From: PNAI01 sp964575715
Lineage (GTDB): Bacteria; Pseudomonadota; Alphaproteobacteria; Rhizobiales; Xanthobacteraceae
Assembly: GCA_964575715.1 (NCBI GenBank)
Contig: CAZNSG010000181.1
Coordinates: forward strand, 1-51,385
Length of the DNA stretch: 51,385 nt
Direction of reading: 5' to 3'
Part shown: in pieces, positions 42,807 to 51,263 of the stretch
Position numbering within the stretch: the stretch's first letter is position 1
Layout: each line of letters opens with the position of its first letter
Position numbers and translations under genes: made by a program
Notes under the pieces: generated by a model
Told to the model about the DNA's origin: nothing
The model's input: the letters and a program-made list of their open reading frames with translations, nothing else
The model's database searches: none

Positions 42807-43787
42807 CTAACCCGCCGGCTCCTTGATGCCCTTTGAGCGCACCACAATGCCCCAGCGCGCCAGCTCGTCCTTGAGCACCTGGCCGAATTGCGCCGGCGTC
42901 GTGGGCGAGGGGACCGCACCGGATTGAACGAGCTTCTCGCGCACGCCCGGATCGTTGATCGCGGCGACGAAGGCGGTGTTGAGCTTGGCGATGACGGCGG
43001 GCGGTGTTTTCGCCGGCGCCAGCAGTCCGTACCAGTTGTCGGCGACCGTATCCGCATAGCCCTGCTCGATCAGCGTCGACACATCGGGCAATTTCGAATT
43101 GCGCTGGCTGGACGCGGCGCCGAGCGGCTTGAGCTTGCCGCCCTGGATATGCGCCATGAGCACCGGCAGGTCGGCGAACAGCGCCTGCACCTGGCCGCCG
43201 AGCAGATCGGTCAGCGCCGGCGCCGCCCCGCGGTAGGGCACGTGCACGAATTTGATGTCGGCCGCCGCTTGATAGAGTTCGAGCGCCAGATGCGGCATGC
43301 TGCCCACGCCGGTGGAAGCGAATGGAATGGCGCCGGGTTTCTGTTTGGCGATTGCCGCGAACTCCTTTGCCGAATTGGCCGCTTGCTCCGGCTTTACCAC
43401 CAGGATGGTGGTGTTGCGCACCACCAGCGTGACCGGCGCGAAATCCCGCAATGTGTCGTAGGGCAGGTCGCTGCGCATGTTGGGCGTGATCGCCACCGCG
43501 CCCACCGTGGTGAGAAACACGGTATGGCCGTCGGGCTCGGCCTTGGCCACGAAATCGGCGCCGATCGCGCCATTGGCGCCGGCCTTGTTCTCGATCAACA
43601 CTGCCTGCCCAAGCAGGTCCTTGACCTTGTCCGCCAGCAGGCGGCCGACGAAATCTGTGGGTCCACCGGGCGGGAACGCGATCACCACGCGGATCGGGCG
43701 GGTGGGAAAATCCTGTGCTTGCGTGAGCTGGCTTGCGCCGGCCAGCACCAGCGCGGCGGCGAACAATCTACCGAAGCGTGAAATCAC
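42807..43787 (-). CDS. Bug/TctC-family tripartite tricarboxylate transporter binding protein
   Basis: The 326-residue protein starts at GTG 43787, five bases after GGAGG, giving the usual family length; the frame open to 43865 is upstream sequence. It has a signal peptide (ISRFGRLFAAALVLAGASQLTQA), then the Bug hallmarks YP-like FPTRPIRVVIAFPPGGPTD near 26-44, ENKAGANGAIGADFVAKAEPDG near 68-89 and HVPYRGAAPALTDLLGGQV near 190. It should bind a carboxylate or similar metabolite. No TctA or TctB is adjacent, as is common for these often orphan proteins. Confidence 0.93.
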   Translation of the reverse strand: MISRFGRLFAAALVLAGASQLTQAQDFPTRPIRVVIAFPPGGPTDFVGRLLADKVKDLLGQAVLIENKAGANGAIGADFVAKAEPDGHTVFLTTVGAVAITPNMRSDLPYDTLRDFAPVTLVVRNTTILVVKPEQAANSAKEFAAIAKQKPGAIPFASTGVGSMPHLALELYQAAADIKFVHVPYRGAAPALTDLLGGQVQALFADLPVLMAHIQGGKLKPLGAASSQRNSKLPDVSTLIEQGYADTVADNWYGLLAPAKTPPAVIAKLNTAFVAAINDPGVREKLVQSGAVPSPTTPAQFGQVLKDELARWGIVVRSKGIKEPAG

Positions 43788-43942
43788 GGCGTCCTCCCTG
43801 TGTTTGGGGCAGCCTAACGCAACTTGGAGGCATCGGCCACAGTCGGACCGACCCTCTTCCCGCAAACGGGGAGGCGCCGTGCCTTGACCCTCTACCGGGG
43901 CGCCGGTAGGTCTGCCCCTGGCGAGCCGCGCGGATTCTCCCG

Positions 43943-44893
43943 ATGACCTCTGATCTTCCTATCCACATGCGCCCGGAACGCTCGTTTCAGGGGCTGATCC
44001 TGACGCTCCAGCGTTTTTGGGCGGATTTCGGCTGCGTCATCTTGCAGCCCTATGACATGGAAGTCGGCGCCGGCACCTTCCATCCGGCGACCACGCTGCG
44101 CGCGCTCGGCCCCAAACCCTGGAACGCGGCCTTCGTGCAGCCCTCGCGCCGGCCCAAGGACGGCCGCTACGGCGAGAACCCGAACCGGCTGCAGCACTAC
44201 TACCAGTTCCAGGTGATCCTCAAACCCTCGCCGCCCGACCTGCAGGAGCTTTATCTCAACTCGCTCGCCGCCATCGGCATCGACTCGAAGATTCACGACA
44301 TCCGCTTTGTCGAGGACGACTGGGAGAGCCCCACGCTCGGCGCCTGGGGCCTCGGCTGGGAATGCTGGTGCGACGGCATGGAGGTGAGCCAGTTCACCTA
44401 TTTCCAGCAGGTGGCGGGCTTTGAATGCGCGCCGGTCTCGGGCGAATTGACCTACGGGCTTGAGCGCCTTGCCATGTATGTGCAGGGCGTCGACAACGTA
44501 TTCGCGCTCAACTTCAACGGCCGCGAGGGCGAGCGCAAGGTCACCTACGGCGATGTCTTTCTGCAGGCCGAGCAGGAATATTCCCGGCACAATTTCGAAT
44601 TTGCCGACACCGCCATGCTGTTCGAGCAGTTCAAGATGGCGGAAACGGCCTGCAAGAAATATCTCGAAGCGGGGTGGCAAAAAAACGAAAAGGACCATGG
44701 CAAGCGGGCGCGCCATCTGATGGCGCTGCCGGCCTACGACCAGTGCATCAAGGCAAGCCACGTGTTTAATTTGCTCGACGCGCGCGGCGTGATTTCGGTT
44801 ACCGAGCGGCAGAGCTACATCCTGCGCGTGCGCGATCTCGCCAAAGCCTGCGGCGAGGCGGGGCTCGCGACCCAAGGAGGCGGCGCGACATGA
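43943..44893 (+). CDS. glyQ: Glycine--tRNA ligase alpha subunit
   Basis: The 316-residue catalytic subunit of heterotetrameric glycyl-tRNA synthetase begins MTSDLPIHMRPERSFQGLIL and has QPYDMEVGAGTFHPATTLRA near 36-55, YGENPNRLQHYYQFQVILKP near 74-93 and the C-terminal SHVFNLLDARGVISVTERQ. The ATG at 43967 is an alternative start. It overlaps the CDGSH gene by four bases, and glyS follows 0.8 kb later, an unusually wide separation for a two-subunit enzyme. Confidence 0.97.
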   Translation: MTSDLPIHMRPERSFQGLILTLQRFWADFGCVILQPYDMEVGAGTFHPATTLRALGPKPWNAAFVQPSRRPKDGRYGENPNRLQHYYQFQVILKPSPPDLQELYLNSLAAIGIDSKIHDIRFVEDDWESPTLGAWGLGWECWCDGMEVSQFTYFQQVAGFECAPVSGELTYGLERLAMYVQGVDNVFALNFNGREGERKVTYGDVFLQAEQEYSRHNFEFADTAMLFEQFKMAETACKKYLEAGWQKNEKDHGKRARHLMALPAYDQCIKASHVFNLLDARGVISVTERQSYILRVRDLAKACGEAGLATQGGGAT

Positions 44894-45138
44894 GCGAGAT
44901 GCCGGAAATCGGCGGGCGCAAATCGATCAAAATCATGGTCGAGGCGGGAACAACCTACTTTTGGTGCGCCTGCGGGCGCTCGCAGACGCAGCCGTTTTGC
45001 GACGGCTCGCACAAGGTCACAAGTTTTACGCCCATCGAGTTCAAGGCGGAGAAAACCGAAGATGTCTGGTTCTGCGCCTGCAAGCGCTCCAACAAAAAAC
45101 CGTTCTGCGACGGCAGCCATAAGAAGCTCGGGACGTAG
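44890..45138 (+). CDS. Double CDGSH iron-sulfur protein
   Basis: The 82-residue protein has two complete 2Fe-2S CDGSH motifs: CACGRSQTQPFCDGSH near residues 26-41 and CACKRSNKKPFCDGSH near 61-76, each with three Cys and one His ligand. Such proteins are redox-active or Fe-S transfer modules. Its start overlaps the glyQ stop (ATGA), so it is translationally coupled to glyQ; whether this has functional meaning for translation is unknown. Confidence 0.93.
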   Translation: MSEMPEIGGRKSIKIMVEAGTTYFWCACGRSQTQPFCDGSHKVTSFTPIEFKAEKTEDVWFCACKRSNKKPFCDGSHKKLGT

Positions 45139-45154
45139 AACGTTGCGTGTTCTT

Positions 45155-45228
45155 ACCCTCCCCTGGAGGGGGAGGGTCGTCCGCCGAAGCTCGCGTCTCG
45201 AGCGAAGGCGTGACGGGGTGGGGTGATC
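45155..45228. repeat. Family B half-element, left of the DUF559 gene
   Basis: ACCCTCCCCTGGAGGGGGAG starts at 45155 and the unit continues through CCGCCGAAGC...GCGAAGGCGTGACGGGG to GTGGGGTGA near 45228. Read in reverse complement it matches the right element at 45641-45693. It ends two bases before the DUF559 start codon. Confidence 0.85.
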
Positions 45229-45230
45229 GT

Positions 45231-45695
45231 GTGACCAGCAAGCTATCAATCGAAAATTTCAGACGGGCAACCGCTCGCCGCCTTCGCGCTAATTTGACCA
45301 ATGTGGAAATGATCCTTTGGAAGCACCTTCGACGAATGAACGCACAAGGCACCCACTTTCGGCGACAAGTACCCGTAGGCCCATATGTTGCAGATTTCGC
45401 CTGCATGGCAGCGCGCTTACTGATTGAGGTGGATGGTTCGCAGCATGGAAACGTTCAGAACAAGATCAAAGACGACAAGCGCACACGCTGGCTCGAATCC
45501 GAGGGCTATCGTGTCGTCCGATTCTGGAACAATGAGATCACCAAAAATATCGATGGGGTGCTAGACACAATCCATGCAGCCATCTACGGCTCGCGAGATA
45601 CGGAACCTGGCCATCTGAAGCACAAACGCAGTAGTCGGCCTCACCCCACCCCGGCGCGCGCTGCGCGCCGACCCTCCCCCTACAGGGGAGGGTGA
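45231..45695 (+). CDS. DUF559 (Vsr-like) endonuclease-domain protein
   Basis: The 154-residue protein from GTG 45231 has the DUF559 pattern: ARRLRANLTNVEMILWKHLR, then HFRRQVPVGPYVADFACMAA, the Asp/Glu-rich LLIEVDGSQHG, and YRVVRFWNNEITKNIDGVL. These match the Vsr/restriction-like PD-(D/E)xK fold, with the likely catalytic residues in VADF and IEVDG. The last 20 or so residues (RPHPTPARAARRPSPYRGG) are translated repeat. The frame continues upstream through the left repeat, but the ATG-less part there is repeat. It sits between the two halves of a family B element, separating the CDGSH gene from glyS. Confidence 0.85.
   Translation: MTSKLSIENFRRATARRLRANLTNVEMILWKHLRRMNAQGTHFRRQVPVGPYVADFACMAARLLIEVDGSQHGNVQNKIKDDKRTRWLESEGYRVVRFWNNEITKNIDGVLDTIHAAIYGSRDTEPGHLKHKRSSRPHPTPARAARRPSPYRGG
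45641..45693. repeat. Family B half-element, right of the DUF559 gene
   Basis: TCACCCCACCCC, a GGCGCGCGC/GCGCGCC-type hairpin and ACCCTCCCCCT/AGGGGAGGGT end at 45693. It is the inverted partner of 45155-45228. It overlaps the DUF559 C-terminal codons and lies 22 bases before the glyS ATG. Confidence 0.85.
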
Positions 45696-45715
45696 CGGAA
45701 TTCGCTGCGCACCCC

Positions 45716-48151
45716 ATGCCCGACCTGCTGCTTGAATTCTTCTCCGAGGAAATTCCCGCCCGCATGCAGGCGCGGGCGGCGGATGATTTGCGCAAGCTCG
45801 TCACCGACCGGCTGGTCGCGGCCGGCCTCACCTATGAGGGCGCGAAAGCCTTCGTCACCCCGCGCCGGCTCACACTTTCGGTACACGGCATCCCGGTGCG
45901 CCAGCCCGACGTGAAGGAGGAGCGCAAAGGCCCGCGCGTCGGCGCGCCGGAAGCCGCCATCGCAGGCTTCTTGAAGGCAGCGGGGCTCAAATCGATCGGC
46001 GAGGCCAAGGTGCAGCCCGACAAGAAGGGCGATTTTTATATTGCGCTGATCGAGAAGCCGGGCAGGGCGGCGATTGAGGTGATCGCCGAGATCGTACCGG
46101 AGGTGGTGAAAAACTTCCCCTGGCCTAAATCGATGCGTTGGGGCTCCCCGCACAAAACGCCCCTAACAACCAATCAGGGTGAGAACGTCGTTACGAGTTC
46201 GGGCGAACAATTGACTGCTAAAACTTGGCTCAACTGGGTGCGGCCGCTGCATTCGATCGTCGCGATATTCGGCCCAGAAACTGAAGAACCTGAAATCGTA
46301 AAATTTGAAATCGGTGGCATAAAATCCGGCGACACCACCTTCGGCCACAGATTCATGGCGCCGGCGCCGATCAAGGTGCGCCGCTTCGACGACTACGTAA
46401 AGAAACTTGCAGACGCCAAGGTCGTGCTCGACCCGGCGCGCCGCGCGGAAATGATTCTCGCCGACGCCAAGAACCTGGCGTTCGCCCAAGGCTTCGATCT
46501 GGTCGCCGACGATGGCCTGCTGACGGAAGTCGCCGGGCTGGTGGAATGGCCGGTGGTGCATATCGGCACGTTCGACGAAAAATTTCTCGAAATTCCCGGC
46601 GAGGTTATCCGCGCCACCATCCGCACCAACCAGAAATGCTTTGTGCTGCGCGACCCGCAGACCAGCAAACTCGTCAACAAGTTCATCCTGGCCGCCAACA
46701 TCGAGGCCGCCGATGGCGGCAAGGCCATTGTCGCCGGCTGCGAGCGCGTGATCCGCGCGCGGCTTTCCGACGCCAAGTTTTTCTATGAGACCGATTTGAA
46801 GACGCGATTGGAAGACCGTCTGCCGAAGTTCGAGCAGATCGTGTTCCACGAAAAACTCGGCACGCAAGGCCAGCGCATCGAACGGATTGCGCGGCTTGCG
46901 AAGGAACTTTCGCCCATCGTCAAGGCCGATCCGCAAAAGGCCGAGCGCGCGGCGCGGCTGTGCAAGGCCGATCTGCTCACCGAAGTCGTCGGCGAATTCC
47001 CCGAACTGCAAGGCCTGATGGGAAAATACTACGCTCAGGCGCAGGGCGAGGACGCAGCGGTCGCGCACGCCTGCGAGGATCACTACAAGCCGAAAGGGCC
47101 AGATGACTTGGTTCCCGCCGATCCGGTCTCCGTCGCCGTCGCGCTTGCGGACAAGATCGACATCTTGGTTGGCTTCTGGGCGATTGATGAAAAGCCGACA
47201 GGGAGCAAAGACCCTTATGCGCTGCGTCGCGCGGCGCTGGGCGTGATTAGGATTGTCTTAGACAATGAGCTCCGATTTAGCTTGCTCGCCACGATCTCGC
47301 AACACTTTGGTCTGGTTGATGAGTTGGTTGCGCGCATTCAAGCGGCAGCGGATCGCGCATTGGAGGCGCAAGGGGGACGAATTGAGAGGCCCCATTCTGC
47401 TGTACTGCGGATGACGCAAATCGCCCCCGCGCGGCTGAATAGCCTGCTCGCCTTCTTCGCCGACCGCCTAAAGGTCCAACTTCGCGAGCAGGGCGCGCGC
47501 CACGATCTCGTCGACGCCGTGTTCGCGCTCGGTGCTTCTTCCACCTCCCCCTGGAGGGGGGAGGTCGCGGCGCGCCGCGCCGCGGGTGGGGGTGAAAGCG
47601 GCGTTCACCCCACCCCGCCGCCAACCGAACTCGGGCTTGCCCGAGTTCGGCAATTTGATTCGCGCAAGTCGGGTAAACCCGACTTGCGTGGCGGCGACCC
47701 TCCCCCTCCAGGGGAGGGTGAAGTACAGGACGATCTGCTGCTCATCGTCCGCCGCGTCGAGGCGCTGGGAAAATTCCTCGACGGCGAGGACGGCAAAAAT
47801 CTCCTCGCCGGCTACAAGCGCGCCACCAACATCATCCGCATCGAGGAGAAGAAGGACAAGCGAGAATACACCGGCGCGCCTGACCCTAAGCTCTACAGCT
47901 TGCCTGAGGAAAAAGAACTCGCCCATGCCATCGACTCAGCGAAAGCCCAAGCCACCAATGCGGTCGCCACCGAAGACTTCGCCGCCGCCATGCGCGCCAT
48001 TGCCGTGCTTCGCCCCCATGTCGACGCCTTCTTCGAGAAAGTCACCGTCAATGTGGAAGACAAGCCGCTGCGCGAAAATCGCCTCAAATTGCTCAACGAA
48101 ATCCGCTCGGCCACCCGCGCCGTGGCGGATTTTTCCAAGATCGAGGGATAA
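45716..48151 (+). CDS. glyS: Glycine--tRNA ligase beta subunit with repeat-encoded insert
   Basis: The ATG at 45716 opens the conserved MPDLLLEFFSEEIPARMQ; upstream codons belong to a repeat. The 811-residue subunit has the B-domain and HD-like parts of GlyS (LLTEVAGLVEWPVVHIG, KFILAANIEA, KVFF-like DAKFFYETDLKTRLEDR, DKIDILVGFWAIDEKPTGSKDPYALRRA) and a C-terminal DALR-type anticodon domain. Residues 608-671 interrupt that domain between HDLVDAVFALGA and DDLLLIVRRVEALGKFL and come from a composite repeat. A smaller extra segment near residues 148-168 (PLTTNQGENVVTSSGEQL) also looks additional to me, from less GC-rich DNA. Confidence 0.95.
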   Translation: MPDLLLEFFSEEIPARMQARAADDLRKLVTDRLVAAGLTYEGAKAFVTPRRLTLSVHGIPVRQPDVKEERKGPRVGAPEAAIAGFLKAAGLKSIGEAKVQPDKKGDFYIALIEKPGRAAIEVIAEIVPEVVKNFPWPKSMRWGSPHKTPLTTNQGENVVTSSGEQLTAKTWLNWVRPLHSIVAIFGPETEEPEIVKFEIGGIKSGDTTFGHRFMAPAPIKVRRFDDYVKKLADAKVVLDPARRAEMILADAKNLAFAQGFDLVADDGLLTEVAGLVEWPVVHIGTFDEKFLEIPGEVIRATIRTNQKCFVLRDPQTSKLVNKFILAANIEAADGGKAIVAGCERVIRARLSDAKFFYETDLKTRLEDRLPKFEQIVFHEKLGTQGQRIERIARLAKELSPIVKADPQKAERAARLCKADLLTEVVGEFPELQGLMGKYYAQAQGEDAAVAHACEDHYKPKGPDDLVPADPVSVAVALADKIDILVGFWAIDEKPTGSKDPYALRRAALGVIRIVLDNELRFSLLATISQHFGLVDELVARIQAAADRALEAQGGRIERPHSAVLRMTQIAPARLNSLLAFFADRLKVQLREQGARHDLVDAVFALGASSTSPWRGEVAARRAAGGGESGVHPTPPPTELGLARVRQFDSRKSGKPDLRGGDPPPPGEGEVQDDLLLIVRRVEALGKFLDGEDGKNLLAGYKRATNIIRIEEKKDKREYTGAPDPKLYSLPEEKELAHAIDSAKAQATNAVATEDFAAAMRAIAVLRPHVDAFFEKVTVNVEDKPLRENRLKLLNEIRSATRAVADFSKIEG
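47537..47728. repeat. Composite repeat (family A inside B) in frame within glyS
   Basis: The 192 bases (64 codons) start with ACCTCCCCCTGGAGG-type sequence at 47543 and end with ACCCTCCCCCTCCAGGGGAG near 47719. Inside are family A hairpins at 47626-47649 (arms CGAACTCGGGC/GCCCGAGTTCG) and 47663-47688 (arms CGCAAGTCGGGT/ACCCGACTTGCG). The glyS frame crosses it without a stop and resumes exactly in register. Confidence 0.92.
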
Positions 48152-48161
48152 AATGCACTTG

Positions 48162-48288
48162 CGTCATGCCCGGCACTCGGGTCCGGCCTTCGGCCGGCCC
48201 AAGTGTAAACCTTGTGCCGGGCATCCACGTCTTGCTTGATCGTGATGTAAGAAAGTCGTGGATGGCCGGGACAAGCCCGGCCATGACG
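48162..48288. repeat. Palindromic repeat family D between glyS and ppdK
   Basis: The element is bounded by CGTCATGCCCGGC (48162) and GCCCGGCCATGACG (to 48288). It encloses GTCCGGCCTTCGGCCGG, GTGCCGGGCATCCACG and CGTGGATGGCCGG hairpins. It fills most of the 219-base glyS-ppdK gap. Confidence 0.8.
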
Positions 48289-48370
48289 TGGCAAGTCACC
48301 CGATAATCAAGATAAATCGTTTGAGAAAACGCCAGGGGTCACCGTACCTGTATTGGAGAGCGAGAGACTC

Positions 48371-51148
48371 ATGCCAAGTCTGCCCTCGAAGGCCCAAAAG
48401 AATCGTGCACGGGCGAATCCCAAGCCCGTGAAAGCGAAGTTCACGTCCGCAAAATTGGCCAAAGCAAAAATCGGCCAATGGGTCTACACCTTCGGCGACG
48501 GCCGCGCCGAGGGCAGCGCCAAGCGGCGCGTTCTGCTCGGCGGCAAGGGCGCGGGGCTGGCCGAGATGGCGAACCTCGGCCTGCCGGTACCGCCGGGCTT
48601 TACCATCACCACCGAGGTCTGCACCCACTACTACGCCAACGACAAGCGCTATCCGAAGGACCTGGAAAAACAAGTCGCGGCCGGTCTTGCGCATATCGCG
48701 CGCATCACCGGGAAAACCTTCGGCGACCGCGCCAATCCGCTGCTGGTTTCGGTGCGCTCAGGGGGACGCGCCTCCATGCCGGGCATGATGGACACCGTGC
48801 TCAACCTCGGCCTCAACGACGCAACGGTCGAGGCGCTGGCGAAGAAATCCGGCGACCGGCGCTTTGCCTACGATTCCTACCGGCGTTTCATCACCATGTA
48901 TTCCAGCGTGGTGCTCGGCATGGAGCATCATGATTTCGAGGATATTCTCGAAGACCATAAGGCACGCGCCGGTTACACGCTCGACACCGAGCTGACCGCC
49001 GACGATTGGGTGGCGCTGGTCGCGCGCTACAAGACGCGCGTCGAGGAGGAGCTGAGTCTGGCCTTCCCGCAGGACCCGCATGCGCAATTGTGGGGCGCGC
49101 TCGGCGCGGTGTTCGGCTCGTGGATGAATCAGCGCGCCATCACCTATCGCCGCTTGCACGACATTCCGGAAGACTGGGGCACCGCGGTCAATGTGCAGGC
49201 CATGGTATTCGGCAACATGGGCGAGACTTCGGCCACCGGCGTTGCCTTCACCCGCAATCCCTCGACCGGCGAGAAGCGGCTCTATGGAGAATTTCTGATC
49301 AATGCCCAGGGCGAGGACGTGGTCGCCGGCATCCGCACGCCGCAGGAGATCGCCGAAGCCGCGCGCATCGAGGCCAATTCCGGCAAGCCGTCCATGGAGT
49401 GCGCTATGCCGGCGGCATTCGCCGAGCTTGTCCGCATCAATCAGGTGCTCGAACGCCATTACCGCGACATGCAGGATCTCGAATTCACAATCGAGCAGGG
49501 CAAGCTATGGATGCTGCAGACGCGAGGCGGCAAGCGCACCGCCAAGGCCGCGCTGCGCATCGCGGTCGAGCTTGCCAACGAAGGTCTGATTTCGCGCGAT
49601 GAGGCGGTTGCGCGCATCGATCCGGCTTCCCTCGATCAATTGCTGCACCCCACCATCGACCCCATGGCGCATCGCAAAATTATCGCCACCGGCCTGCCGG
49701 CTTCCCCTGGCGCGGCATCGGGAGAAATCGTGTTCTCCTCCGACGAGGCGGCCAGGCTCAAGGCCGACGGCCGCAAGGTCATTCTGGTACGGGTGGAAAC
49801 CTCGCCCGAGGATATTCACGGCATGCACGCCGCCGAAGGGATTCTCACCACCCGCGGCGGTATGACCTCGCACGCAGCCGTGGTGGCGCGCGGCATGGGC
49901 AAGCCCTGCGTCTCGGGCGCAGGCAGCATCCGCGTCGATTATGCGGCGCAAACCATGACGTCCGGCGCCGCCACGCTCAAGCGCGGCGACATCGTGACCA
50001 TCGATGGCTCGACCGGCCAGGTTCTCGCCGGCCGCGTGCGCATGATGGAGCCCGCGCTGTCCGACGAGTTCGGCACTTTGATGGGCTGGGCGGACAAGGC
50101 CCGCCGGCTCGGTGTGCGCGCCAACGCCGACACGCCCGCCGACGCGCGGCTCGCGATCAAGTTCGGCGCCGAAGGCATCGGGCTTTGTCGCACCGAGCAC
50201 ATGTTTTTCGACGAGGATCGCATCCGCGCGGTGCGCGAAATGATCCTCGCCGACACCGAGGAGCACCGCCGCGCCGCGATCGCAAAGCTGCTTCCCATGC
50301 AGCGCGCGGACTTCGTGGAATTGTTCGACATCATGCGCGGACTGCCCGTGACCATCCGCCTGCTCGATCCGCCGCTGCACGAATTCCTCCCTCACGGCGA
50401 GGCCGAGATTGCCGACGTGGCCAAAGGTATGGGCGCCGATCCGAAAAAACTTGCCAATCGTGCGCGTGAGCTGGCCGAATTCAATCCCATGCTCGGCTTC
50501 CGCGGCTGCCGCATCGCCATCGCCTATCCGGAGATCGCCGAGATGCAGGCGCGCGCCATCTTCGAGGCCGCGGTTGAGGCGGGAAAACGCACCGGCAAGC
50601 CGGTCGTGCCCGAAGTGATGGTGCCGCTGATTGCCACCAAAGCCGAGTTCGATATCGTGAAAGCGCGCATCGACGCCATGGCGGAGGCAGTCGTGAAGGA
50701 AACCGGCGCCAAGCTTGCCTACCAGGTCGGTACCATGATCGAGTTGCCGCGCGCGGTGTTACTGGCCGACGAGATTGCGCAGAGCGCCGAATTTTTCTCC
50801 TTCGGTACCAACGATCTCACCCAGACGACTTTCGGCATCAGCCGCGACGATGCGGCGAGTTTTCTCGGCATCTATACCGCGCGCGGCATTCTCCCCGGCG
50901 ATCCATTCGTCTCGATCGACCGCGCGGGCGTCGGCGCGCTCATGCGCATCGGCGTCGAGCGCGGACGCAAAGTGCGGCCGCGGCTCAAGATTGGCATCTG
51001 CGGCGAGCACGGTGGTGACCCGGCGTCGGTCGCATTCTGCCACGAGATTGCGCTCGACTATGTATCGTGCTCGCCATTTCGCGTGCCGATCGCGCGCCTT
51101 GCCGCAGCCCAGGCCGCGCTCGGCAAGCAGGCGGCAAGCCAGGCATAA
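48371..51148 (+). CDS. ppdK: Pyruvate, phosphate dikinase
   Basis: The 925-residue enzyme interconverts pyruvate, ATP and Pi with PEP, AMP and PPi. The N-terminal ATP-grasp part has LLGGKGAGLAEM near 57-68 and VSVRSGGRASMPGMMDTVLN near 128-147; the phospho-histidine is in GGMTSHAAVVARG near 497-509; the C-terminal TIM barrel has the PEP site with LCRTEHMFF near 605 and the catalytic cysteine in GICGEHGGD near 875. A basic 35-residue N-terminal extension (KAQKNRARANPKPVKAK) precedes the core. I take ATG 48371; an in-frame TTG at 48353 is possible. The gene lies downstream of glyS as in relatives. Confidence 0.97.
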   Translation: MPSLPSKAQKNRARANPKPVKAKFTSAKLAKAKIGQWVYTFGDGRAEGSAKRRVLLGGKGAGLAEMANLGLPVPPGFTITTEVCTHYYANDKRYPKDLEKQVAAGLAHIARITGKTFGDRANPLLVSVRSGGRASMPGMMDTVLNLGLNDATVEALAKKSGDRRFAYDSYRRFITMYSSVVLGMEHHDFEDILEDHKARAGYTLDTELTADDWVALVARYKTRVEEELSLAFPQDPHAQLWGALGAVFGSWMNQRAITYRRLHDIPEDWGTAVNVQAMVFGNMGETSATGVAFTRNPSTGEKRLYGEFLINAQGEDVVAGIRTPQEIAEAARIEANSGKPSMECAMPAAFAELVRINQVLERHYRDMQDLEFTIEQGKLWMLQTRGGKRTAKAALRIAVELANEGLISRDEAVARIDPASLDQLLHPTIDPMAHRKIIATGLPASPGAASGEIVFSSDEAARLKADGRKVILVRVETSPEDIHGMHAAEGILTTRGGMTSHAAVVARGMGKPCVSGAGSIRVDYAAQTMTSGAATLKRGDIVTIDGSTGQVLAGRVRMMEPALSDEFGTLMGWADKARRLGVRANADTPADARLAIKFGAEGIGLCRTEHMFFDEDRIRAVREMILADTEEHRRAAIAKLLPMQRADFVELFDIMRGLPVTIRLLDPPLHEFLPHGEAEIADVAKGMGADPKKLANRARELAEFNPMLGFRGCRIAIAYPEIAEMQARAIFEAAVEAGKRTGKPVVPEVMVPLIATKAEFDIVKARIDAMAEAVVKETGAKLAYQVGTMIELPRAVLLADEIAQSAEFFSFGTNDLTQTTFGISRDDAASFLGIYTARGILPGDPFVSIDRAGVGALMRIGVERGRKVRPRLKIGICGEHGGDPASVAFCHEIALDYVSCSPFRVPIARLAAAQAALGKQAASQA

Positions 51149-51263
51149 AACGCCTGCCGAGGTGACATCGTGGTTGGTTGGGTATGCCGCATCTTCTTGC
51201 CATGCTAACTATTCGTCCGGGGCGAGGGGGAACTAGCCGTCCCAAGCGTGGTCAGAGGGGATA

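Noticed and set aside
47537..47728. The glyS insert considered as an assembly or sequencing error
   Set aside because: It has the structure of a dispersed repeat, keeps exact register and has a parallel in the UDG gene, so a real insertion is more likely; long reads would settle it.
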